In this document: in pieces, positions 1 through 6,585 of the stretch
Layout of the letters: each line of letters starts with the position of its first letter
How positions within the stretch are numbered: position 1 is the first letter of the stretch
The notes under the pieces: model-generated
Database searches by the model: none
What the model saw: only the letters and a program-made list of their open reading frames with translations
What the model was told of the DNA's origin: nothing
Translations under genes and position numbers: made by a program
Assembly: GCA_017528205.1 (NCBI GenBank)
Contig: JAFXPE010000042.1
Location: 16,347 to 80,346, forward strand
Source of the DNA: Alphaproteobacteria bacterium
GTDB taxonomy: Bacteria > Pseudomonadota > Alphaproteobacteria > RF32 > CAG-239
Length of the DNA: 64,000 nt
Direction: 5' to 3'

Positions 1-2
1 CG

Positions 3-623
3 AGCACCTTGGATTTGGCACGCCGATATTCCGACTTTTGCCCGCTTGGCAGTTTTGTCGCCGACCAAATGCGTGCGGCGGCAAAAGCCGATATTGCCAT
101 GCTTTCTACCGGATATCTGACGCATGCTCTGTGTTATGAAAAAGATAAAATCCTGACCATGTATAATTTGGAGCGGGTTCTTTCGGCGGAAACTCCGGTG
201 CAAACCGTCACCGTTTCAGCCTTGCAATTGAAAAGCGTTTTTAACAACGCCGTTCGCAACCGTTATACGCAACAATACGGCAACACGCGCTTTTTGCAAT
301 GTTCGCAAAATATTGCGCTAGTTTGCGCGCGCAATAAAGATAACAACGGTGAAATCAAGCAAATTTTTATTAATAACGAGCCGCTTTTTGATGACGAAGG
401 CAAGCCTTTACACCCTCAAGATGAGTACATTTGCGCTATTGATCCGTTTATCGGTTTCGGCGAGTTGGGGTTTGATACCCTTCGACCTTTGGATAAGGAA
501 ACTTTGATGAAAAACAACCAACTCGTGCGCATAAAAGACCTGATTTATAAAGCAGTTAAAGAAGCGGCAAACAAATATCCCGCCGGCAGTTCTTATCCGT
601 ATGCCAAAATGACCGACCTTTAA
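3..623 (+). CDS. 5'-nucleotidase family protein, C-terminal part (truncated by window edge)
   Basis: The reading frame is open to the left edge, so only the last ~207 codons are present. The visible part resembles the C-terminal substrate-binding domain of UshA-type 5'-nucleotidases: GSFVADQMRAAAKADIAML corresponds to the family's G-N-x-x-A-D-x-M-R...A-D-I-A motif, and a later stretch (SALQLKSVFNNAV) fits the helix that follows. These are usually periplasmic enzymes that hydrolyse nucleotides or nucleotide sugars. The metallophosphatase domain would lie upstream of the window, so catalytic residues cannot be checked. The gene converges with the gene ending at 628, only 4 bp away, and I see no separate terminator between them. 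Family assignment is by motif and domain position only. Confidence 0.6.
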   Translation, partial: STLDLARRYSDFCPLGSFVADQMRAAAKADIAMLSTGYLTHALCYEKDKILTMYNLERVLSAETPVQTVTVSALQLKSVFNNAVRNRYTQQYGNTRFLQCSQNIALVCARNKDNNGEIKQIFINNEPLFDDEGKPLHPQDEYICAIDPFIGFGELGFDTLRPLDKETLMKNNQLVRIKDLIYKAVKEAANKYPAGSSYPYAKMTDL

Positions 624-627
624 TCCG

Positions 628-1458
628 TTATTTGAAAATAGTGCGATACAAAATGTAAATGCGCTTTGGCAAATTCAGCTTCGGTTTCGGCGATATCACT
701 TCCCAACCGCGTTTTTGCATAATATCAAACAGCGCCCGAGTTTTATTGAGCATTAAGCGCAAAGGCAAAGTGCGTTTTTTCTCCATTTTGCTCAACAAAC
801 GCTCGGCCTTATTGAACCCGCTTTCCGCTTGCTTAGAAAGAATTTCACGCGCCTGCGGCAAATTCTTATCTTCTATCATATCGCGCGGTTCTTCAATTTT
901 TACACCGGCCTGCTTTAAAATCTCTTGCGGAATGTACATGCGGTTGCGTTTGGAATCTCCTTTAACATCACGCAAAGTACTGGTAATAAATACCGCATAC
1001 CCCAAACTCTTTGCTAACTCCTGATTGGCCCGCGGATGCTCCGGTGTTACAATCATCAACAGCAAATGCAGAGGCATAACCGCCATGCCGTCAACATATT
1101 GTTCAAAAACCTCGGCAGATGGCGAAAATTGCGTGTCACAGGCATCCAAAAACGCCGCCTGCAGAATTTTGCTCCACGCCGATTTCGGCAAGTCAAATCG
1201 AATGCAGTTTTTATAAATTTTGCGGCCGATATTGGTGGTCGGAACTTTTTTATCATAAATATTGTCCAACTCTTCTCGCCAAGTGTTCAACCAATCTTTT
1301 TTATCTTCCGGTGTCATATCCGAACGCAAAATGCTATCCAAATGTCGGCAAAACGCAAAAACCGTAAACACCGCCTCACGATTGGCTTTTTTTATGCCGC
1401 GCATGCACCAAAACAGCGACGGTTGCGAGCGTCTGACAATGTCTCCGAGTGATTGCAT
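628..1458 (-). CDS. squalene/phytoene synthase family protein
   Basis: This 276-residue protein is recognisable as a trans-isoprenyl diphosphate synthase of the squalene/phytoene synthase (HpnC/HpnD/CrtB) family. The N-terminus carries the usual SLFWCMRGIKK...AVFTVFAFCRHLDS helix pair, and the second Asp motif is intact in LRDVKGDSKRNRMYIPQEIL (D-x3-D). The first Asp motif, normally DDxxD, reads D-S-I-L-R-S-D, so one expected Asp is replaced. Known members condense two prenyl diphosphates for hopanoid or carotenoid synthesis. Some relatives (NDUFAF6 type) have lost that activity and act in respiratory complex assembly, so function is open. The start codon directly abuts the stop of the upstream gene (TAA-ATG) with an AAGGAAATGTA ribosome site inside that gene, indicating translational coupling in the trmFO operon. 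Confidence 0.75.
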   Translation of the reverse strand: MQSLGDIVRRSQPSLFWCMRGIKKANREAVFTVFAFCRHLDSILRSDMTPEDKKDWLNTWREELDNIYDKKVPTTNIGRKIYKNCIRFDLPKSAWSKILQAAFLDACDTQFSPSAEVFEQYVDGMAVMPLHLLLMIVTPEHPRANQELAKSLGYAVFITSTLRDVKGDSKRNRMYIPQEILKQAGVKIEEPRDMIEDKNLPQAREILSKQAESGFNKAERLLSKMEKKRTLPLRLMLNKTRALFDIMQKRGWEVISPKPKLNLPKRIYILYRTIFK

Positions 1459-2178
1459 TTACATTTCCTTTTGTTTAAGAGTTCGTTTGGGTATGATTAT
1501 AAACCAATATAGACTATACAAAAAAATATCAATTCGGTCAAGAAAATCAATTTGCGGCTGTTTATTATTAGAGCAACGTTGAATATCTAACTGCTGGCGG
1601 CGCAGCAATCCGGCCAGCTTGAATTTAAGGCGTTTGGAGTTGACAATCTCCAGCAAAACAAAGGCATTTTTCCAAAGGCCGACTAACTTTTCGTTTTGTT
1701 TTTTATCCGAGCGGGCGAAATTTTTGGGCCAGTCGGACTTCCATTCATTCCAATTCAAAAACATATCCAAAGACAACATTGTCGTCAGCGGCAAATACGC
1801 GCTCGGAGTTTCTTCGTTGAGCACGCACAACATACGCGCCGCCGGCGCCGTAAATTTGCCGACAACTTCCGCGATGCGGCTTTCCGAATCCGCTTTTTTG
1901 CTTGCGCTCAAATAACGCCAAGCCTGTATCGGCTCCAACAATAAATAAAGCGACAGATTTTCGGCCACAAAGGCTTTTTGCAAACGAGATAAAAGCGTAT
2001 TTTTCAACACAAAATCCTTGCGTACAGCGGTTTCCAAAAAATGCAGTTGTTCATTTTTGGTCGGTGCGTCAAAGAGATTGCCGCCAAAGCGTCGCCAGCC
2101 GGTTTCAAGATAGTGGCAATAATCCTGCCACAAAGCATAATACCGCGGTTGCAGTAAAATTTTGTAATCGTCAAACAT
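1459..2178 (-). CDS. conserved hypothetical protein, possibly a degenerate squalene-synthase relative
   Basis: This is a 239-residue, mostly helical protein without signal peptide or clear catalytic motif. It overlaps the end of trmFO by 8 bp and abuts the squalene/phytoene synthase-like gene downstream, so the three genes are almost certainly co-transcribed. The middle of the protein (an alternation of Leu-rich helices with VVGKFTAPAARMLCVLNEE around residues 105-125) is loosely reminiscent of the squalene synthase fold, but neither Asp-rich motif is present. That relationship is an inference from weak resemblance plus position. The C-terminal ~25 residues are hydrophobic and aromatic and may associate with the membrane. 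Confidence 0.55.
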   Translation of the reverse strand: MFDDYKILLQPRYYALWQDYCHYLETGWRRFGGNLFDAPTKNEQLHFLETAVRKDFVLKNTLLSRLQKAFVAENLSLYLLLEPIQAWRYLSASKKADSESRIAEVVGKFTAPAARMLCVLNEETPSAYLPLTTMLSLDMFLNWNEWKSDWPKNFARSDKKQNEKLVGLWKNAFVLLEIVNSKRLKFKLAGLLRRQQLDIQRCSNNKQPQIDFLDRIDIFLYSLYWFIIIPKRTLKQKEM

Positions 2179-3517
2179 CGGCCTTTTTCAACCACTCATC
2201 AAAGTCATTTAAGGCGCGTCGACAATACGCTTCTTTTCTGTCGGCACCTTTAATTTTGCGAAACTTGCCGTTGGCCGTTTTTTCGCCCTGTATGGTCGGA
2301 AACAGTCCAAAATTTATATTCATCGGCTGATAATCTCCGGTAGTGTCGTGCAAATGCTGCTGCATGGCGCCGGTTGCCGTGGTGGCCGGCGGTATTTTCG
2401 GATTTTTTCCGTTCAGTAAACAAGCGGCAAAATATCCGGCGAGCATTCCGACATCGGCACTTTCGACATAGCCCTCGCAACCGCTGATTTGTCCGGCAAA
2501 CATCACATTCGGTTGCGCTTTTAGCCGCAAATATTCATCAAGCAAAACCGGACTTTGAATAAAGGTATTTTTATGAATACCGCCTAGCCGAGCAAACTCG
2601 GCGTTTTCCAACCCCGGAATCAGGCGAAAAATGCGTTCTTGTTCGCCATATTTGAGCTTGGTTTGAAAGCCGACGATATTGCGCAATGTATCTTCTTTAT
2701 TATCTTGGCGCAACTGCACCACCGCATACGGTTTTTCTGTGCTGTGCGGATTGGTCAGTCCCACCGGTTTCATCGGCCCGAACAGCAAAGTATCAACGCC
2801 GCGCTCAGCCATAACTTCTATCGGCAGACAACCGTCAAAATAATTCGGAGTTTCAAAGTCGTGAAACGGCATTTTTTCGGCCGCCGAAAGTTCGCTCACA
2901 AAACGATAATACTCGTCTTTGCTCAACGGGCAATTAATATAATCAAACTTATCGCCCTTGTCATAACGCGACTGATACCAAGCCTTATCAAAATTTATGC
3001 TGTCCTTATACACTACCGGTGCAATGGCATCATAAAACGAAAGCGATTGATGATTGATTTTTTGCAAAATGGCCTTAATAAACTCGCCTCCGGTCAACGG
3101 TCCGGTGGCAATTATGGTTAAAGGAGCATCTGCGGCCGGAAATTCGGTAACTTCTTCGGCAATTATTTCAATTTGCGGATGGTTTTGCAGTTTTTCGGTT
3201 ATATAAGCGGAAAAACCGTTACGATCCACGGCCAAAGCTCCTCCGGCCGGCACTTTACAAGCATCGGCAGCTTCCATAATAAGCGAACCGAAACGCCGCA
3301 TTTCTTCGTGCATTAAACCCACCGCATTATGCTCAAAATCATCGGAACGCAGCGAGTTGGAACAAACCAATTCCGCAAACTGCGGATTTTTGTGCGCCGG
3401 CGAAAATTTATGCGGCTTCATATCCGTCAATTTAACATTTATGCCGCGACGCGCCGCCTGCCATGCGGCTTCTGCTCCGGCCAAACCGGCGCCGATTATG
3501 TGCAAAACCTTATCCAT
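2171..3517 (-). CDS. trmFO: methylenetetrahydrofolate--tRNA-(uracil-5-)-methyltransferase TrmFO
   Basis: TrmFO uses methylenetetrahydrofolate and FADH2 to make ribothymidine at position 54 of the tRNA T-loop. The 448-residue protein has the family's usual length. It opens with the FAD dinucleotide-binding motif (IIGAGLAGAEAAWQAARRG), followed by the characteristic ELVCSNSLRSD block near residue 50 and a second nucleotide-binding segment in the last third (MFAGQISGCEGYVESADVGMLAG). It is the first gene of a three-gene minus-strand operon with the 239-residue protein and the squalene/phytoene synthase relative. A divergent exported-protein gene starts at 3635, so the 118-bp gap carries both promoters. 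Identification is secure. Confidence 0.96.
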   Translation of the reverse strand: MDKVLHIIGAGLAGAEAAWQAARRGINVKLTDMKPHKFSPAHKNPQFAELVCSNSLRSDDFEHNAVGLMHEEMRRFGSLIMEAADACKVPAGGALAVDRNGFSAYITEKLQNHPQIEIIAEEVTEFPAADAPLTIIATGPLTGGEFIKAILQKINHQSLSFYDAIAPVVYKDSINFDKAWYQSRYDKGDKFDYINCPLSKDEYYRFVSELSAAEKMPFHDFETPNYFDGCLPIEVMAERGVDTLLFGPMKPVGLTNPHSTEKPYAVVQLRQDNKEDTLRNIVGFQTKLKYGEQERIFRLIPGLENAEFARLGGIHKNTFIQSPVLLDEYLRLKAQPNVMFAGQISGCEGYVESADVGMLAGYFAACLLNGKNPKIPPATTATGAMQQHLHDTTGDYQPMNINFGLFPTIQGEKTANGKFRKIKGADRKEAYCRRALNDFDEWLKKADV

Positions 3518-3634
3518 TATTTACCCTTTCGGTTTGTAATCTATTTGCTTTTTCGACGCTTGTAAACAACAAAATTAAATCTTTTTTAAATCAAATCCGC
3601 TATTATGTCGGCAATAATATGGGTGAGAATCGGT

Positions 3635-4534
3635 ATGAACGTACAGAAACTTATTTTTTCGGTGTTGTTGGTTTGCGGACTTATGTCCGTTAACGCCGTT
3701 TGCGCGCGCGCCGATGATGTATCGCAACCGGCGCCGAATATTTCTGAAGTAAATGATGAAGAAACCTTAAGCGATTTCATTCAGCAGGCGCAGGGACAAG
3801 AGCGTGAAAATGAAGCCATTGCCGAAGATGCTGAGGCCGAAAAAAAAGAAACCGGAAACTGGATAAGCGACTGGGTTAAAAAGGGCTCGCAAGCCTTGAA
3901 TCCCAAACCGAAAACCGTTGTACCGGTAAAGCGTTCCAACGCCTCGGTGTTTGACATTTCCGGCATTATGTTGCGCATGGACCGACCGCAGGTGGAAGAT
4001 GCCATGCAAAAGCGCGGTTATAAACGCGTTTCCGCCGTTATGGAAATACCTAATTTTATTCGCTGGCGTTATGAAGAATTGTGCCGCAACAACAATATTG
4101 TCGGCTATGAACGCCTCAACAATTGCGTTACAACTCTGGCCAAAAAGAACAATTATCAATTTGTGGAACAGCTGATGTTCAGCAATTTTCACACCAAAGA
4201 GACTATCCACGTTTATTTCACCAGTAACTTCACCGGCAACAAAGTTTATCGGGTAGAATATCAAACCGAAGCGGCAAATATTAAGGGCTCGGGAGCCAAA
4301 GCCGAGTATTTGCGCAACTTAAAGATTTTCGATTTTTGGAAGAAAATAAATCAAAAATACGGTGTGCCGGATAACAAAACGCAGGTAATCTGGGGATTGG
4401 GCGAAAATAAACCGAGTCTGCAGGCTTCTACCGGTCGTTTGGTGTTAAACGATCCGATGCTGTTGGAGTTGGATTATTCCCGAATGGCGCGTGAAGACCA
4501 AAAGTTTATGAACACCGCGGTTTATACTTTTTAG
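3635..4534 (+). CDS. exported protein of unknown function
   Basis: I place the start at the ATG at 3635, where GGGTGAG sits 7 bp upstream. This gives a clean signal peptide (MNVQKLIFSVLLVCGLMSVNAVCARA). An upstream in-frame ATG at 3605 would bury that signal. The mature region begins with an acidic, Glu-rich linker to about residue 85, followed by a folded domain of ~200 residues (DISGIMLRMDRPQVEDAMQKRG onwards) that I cannot assign. It contains few cysteines and no transmembrane segment, so a periplasmic or outer-membrane-associated protein is likely. It is followed after 9 bp by the ChpT-like gene, whose ribosome site overlaps this stop codon, so the two are probably one operon. Confidence 0.8.
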   Translation: MNVQKLIFSVLLVCGLMSVNAVCARADDVSQPAPNISEVNDEETLSDFIQQAQGQERENEAIAEDAEAEKKETGNWISDWVKKGSQALNPKPKTVVPVKRSNASVFDISGIMLRMDRPQVEDAMQKRGYKRVSAVMEIPNFIRWRYEELCRNNNIVGYERLNNCVTTLAKKNNYQFVEQLMFSNFHTKETIHVYFTSNFTGNKVYRVEYQTEAANIKGSGAKAEYLRNLKIFDFWKKINQKYGVPDNKTQVIWGLGENKPSLQASTGRLVLNDPMLLELDYSRMAREDQKFMNTAVYTF

Positions 4535-4543
4535 GAGCAAATC

Positions 4544-5149
4544 ATGACCTATACCAATACCGAATTGACCGAAATAATTTCCACCCGCACTTGTCATGAT
4601 TTAATCGGCAACATCGGCACGCTGAAAAACGTTATGGAATTTATCGGTGAGGACGGCACGGTAGATAGCGAAACCCGCACTTTGTTGGAAACGGCATCAA
4701 CACTTTTAAACGCCAGACAAAAGTTCTTTCGAATGGCGTTCGGTATTACCACTCAGGCGCAAAATGTTGAAGAATTAAAAGAGCTGTGCGAAAATTATAT
4801 TGCCACCATCGGCACTCGCGGACATCCGATTGCACTTGATTTTCAGGGAGTTTCGTCGCAACTTTCCAAGTTGGTATGCCTTTGCGTTATGGTGGCATCC
4901 GATGTGTTTATCAAAAGCGGCAAAATTGCCTTAAGCATAAACAAGCAAAACATCACTCTGCACGCCGAAACCGATTTCAAGTTCCGAGAAAGCGAAATTG
5001 CCACCTACCAAAGCATTATTCAGGGGCAAAAACCGACCGATAACATTTCGCAATATGCGCAGCTGATTTATTTGCGCGAGTTGCTTGGCGAAGATGTGCC
5101 GATGAAATTGAGCGCCAGCGAAAATGAAATGACCTTGGTTATCGGTTAG
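4544..5149 (+). CDS. chpT: ChpT-like histidine phosphotransferase
   Basis: The N-terminal helix contains STRTCHDLIGNIGTLKNVMEF, which matches the RLCHDLVGPxxAxxNGxE phosphoacceptor motif of alphaproteobacterial ChpT. His18 is the predicted phosphorylated residue. ChpT is a dimeric pseudo-histidine-kinase that passes phosphate from the hybrid kinase CckA to the cell-cycle regulator CtrA and to CpdR. The remaining ~130 residues are consistent with the degenerate ATPase-like domain of the family, and total length (201) fits. The start follows TAGGAGCAAATC, and the gene sits 9 bp after an exported-protein gene. Neither CckA nor CtrA is in this window. The family call rests on the motif and length. 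Confidence 0.8.
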   Translation: MTYTNTELTEIISTRTCHDLIGNIGTLKNVMEFIGEDGTVDSETRTLLETASTLLNARQKFFRMAFGITTQAQNVEELKELCENYIATIGTRGHPIALDFQGVSSQLSKLVCLCVMVASDVFIKSGKIALSINKQNITLHAETDFKFRESEIATYQSIIQGQKPTDNISQYAQLIYLRELLGEDVPMKLSASENEMTLVIG

Positions 5150-5164
5150 TGATATCAAACAAAT

Positions 5165-5659
5165 TTAACGGAAATTTTTATATTTTTGCAAATCGTCGAC
5201 AAGTTTCTCCTCTGAGGTTTCGATAATCTTTCGACTTTCCGGCAGAATGATGCACATGCCATTGCACTTTTCCATTACAAACATATCCAAACACTCAAAA
5301 CAAGAAATAAATAAACTGTTTTGCAGATAAGCTTTTTGCAAATATATGCCTTGCAATTTATCAAATTTAAGTCTGGCATCAATAACAGCCTGACGATGTT
5401 TGCTCACCGGACAATCGGCGCCGAACCAAACGATTTTCTTTTGCGGAGTGTCAAACAGCTCTTTAAATTTGCTTTCGGTTTGCGCCGTATACAATTCTTC
5501 CGGCAAAGTAGCAATTTTAGGTTTGGTATAGTGCAAAATCGCAATCGCGGCAACCGTAAAAATTATAACATATTTCACCAGCGTCCGCAGCGGATTTTTC
5601 GGTGCCGGTGCGTTAGGATCGCGAATCTGTTTATCTTTTACTTGTTGAAGTGAAGGCAT
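5165..5659 (-). CDS. single-span membrane protein with a possible thioredoxin-like domain
   Basis: This 164-residue protein has a charged N-terminal tail, one transmembrane helix at about residues 27-44 (LVKYVIIFTVAAIAILHY) and a ~115-residue domain predicted to be periplasmic. The domain contains IVWFGADCPVSKHR, which recalls the strand and redox-active turn of thioredoxin-like proteins, but only the first Cys of a CxxC is present. Other cysteines lie in SCFECLDMF and EKCNGMC. I would not claim oxidoreductase activity. The start is supported by GGAGAGACA just upstream. It converges with the ChpT-like gene; the 15-bp gap contains no obvious terminator. Confidence 0.7.
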   Translation of the reverse strand: MPSLQQVKDKQIRDPNAPAPKNPLRTLVKYVIIFTVAAIAILHYTKPKIATLPEELYTAQTESKFKELFDTPQKKIVWFGADCPVSKHRQAVIDARLKFDKLQGIYLQKAYLQNSLFISCFECLDMFVMEKCNGMCIILPESRKIIETSEEKLVDDLQKYKNFR

Positions 5660-5700
5660 TGTCTCTCCGATTACTTGTTATAAATTTTTTTGTTGAACAC

Positions 5701-5888
5701 ACGCCAAAAAAATGCGGATGATGAGGCAGATAGAAAAAGGAGGTTCTGCGCAACCTACCCATCCACCTAAAAAACGCGGCTGACGTATGTAAATACGAAG
5801 AAGGATTTTTCCGCAGTGTACCACACGCCACAAAAACGCGGCTGATGAGGCAGATAGAAAAAGGAGGTTCTGCGCGGTGTACAAAGTG
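5701..5888. repeat. three imperfect tandem copies of a ~62-bp unit
   Basis: The stretch 5660-5936 holds no convincing gene. Instead a unit of about 62 bp occurs three times, beginning near 5701, 5765 and 5825. The outer two copies are nearly identical over ~50 bp (shared core GATGAGGCAGATAGAAAAAG), whereas the middle copy keeps only the ends (AAAACGCGGCTGA...GAAGAAGGA). The spacing of the outer copies is 124 bp, not a multiple of three, and the translated copies fall in different frames. This argues against a coding repeat despite an open minus-strand frame across it. Confidence 0.7.
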
Positions 5889-5936
5889 GTACATAAGCAG
5901 AATCTCCTTTGATTAGCTGGCCATCAGACGCGTTTT

Positions 5937-6575
5937 TTATTGCGCGTTGATGAGGTGAATCTCAACTCTTCTATTTTGCGCCCTGCCCTCTTCGGTGGCA
6001 TTACTGGCAATCGGCTGTTTTGAACCCATTCCGACGGCGTACAACCGAGAACCGGCTACCCCACGCATTGCTAAATAGTTGGCCACAGTCGTTGCCCGGC
6101 GTTGCGACAACGGATCATTAATTTTATCATTGCCCGTACTGTCGGTATGGCCGATAATCTGTAACTTGGTTTTATCATATTCTTTAGCAACTTCCGCCAC
6201 CGAATCCAAAGCTGCATTGGCCGAAGTTTTCATTACGTCGTTATTGGTATCAAAGGTAATACTGTTCGGCATAATCAAGCGAATATTATCGCCGTCACGA
6301 GCAACCTGCACACCGGTTCCGGTCAGCTTCTGGCGCAATTTGCTTTCCTGAACATCCATATAACCTCCGGTGGCCGCACCTGCCGCTCCGCCGATACCGG
6401 CACCGATAAGCGCACCCTTTTCTCCGCCGACTAACGCGCCGACACCTGCACCGAGTGCCGCACCGATACCTGTACCCCATGCGGTTTTAGCTACCTTGCT
6501 TTCTCCTGTATACGCATCGGTGGCACACGCATTAAGCATACATACGCCGATTAAACAAATTAAAATCTTTTTCAT
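5937..6575 (-). CDS. OmpA-family peptidoglycan-binding lipoprotein (YiaD/Pal-like)
   Basis: The start at 6575 follows AAGGAGAAAGAA and produces a lipoprotein signal (MKKILICLIGVCMLNAC, lipobox LNAC), giving 212 residues. A longer in-frame start would lie inside valS and lacks a signal sequence. Residues ~25-80 form a glycine-zipper region (repeated GxGxGxGALVGG and GAGIGGAAGAATGG), often membrane-inserting. Residues ~105-210 are an OmpA C-terminal domain with LQIIGHTDSTG and LSQRRATTVANYL plus the final QNRRVEI that binds diaminopimelate in peptidoglycan. The protein should anchor the outer membrane to the cell wall. It lies 10 bp after valS, its ribosome site overlapping the valS stop, so it is likely co-transcribed. 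Confidence 0.93.
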   Translation of the reverse strand: MKKILICLIGVCMLNACATDAYTGESKVAKTAWGTGIGAALGAGVGALVGGEKGALIGAGIGGAAGAATGGYMDVQESKLRQKLTGTGVQVARDGDNIRLIMPNSITFDTNNDVMKTSANAALDSVAEVAKEYDKTKLQIIGHTDSTGNDKINDPLSQRRATTVANYLAMRGVAGSRLYAVGMGSKQPIASNATEEGRAQNRRVEIHLINAQ

Positions 6576-6585
6576 TTCTTTCTCC

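Noticed and set aside
5165..5659. Thiol-disulfide oxidoreductase
   Set aside because: Only one Cys at the expected CxxC turn (DCPVSK), so enzymatic call not supported.
5631..5894. Open minus-strand frame (87 codons) across the tandem repeat
   Set aside because: Repeat copies fall in different frames and there is no ribosome site; noncoding repeat is more likely.
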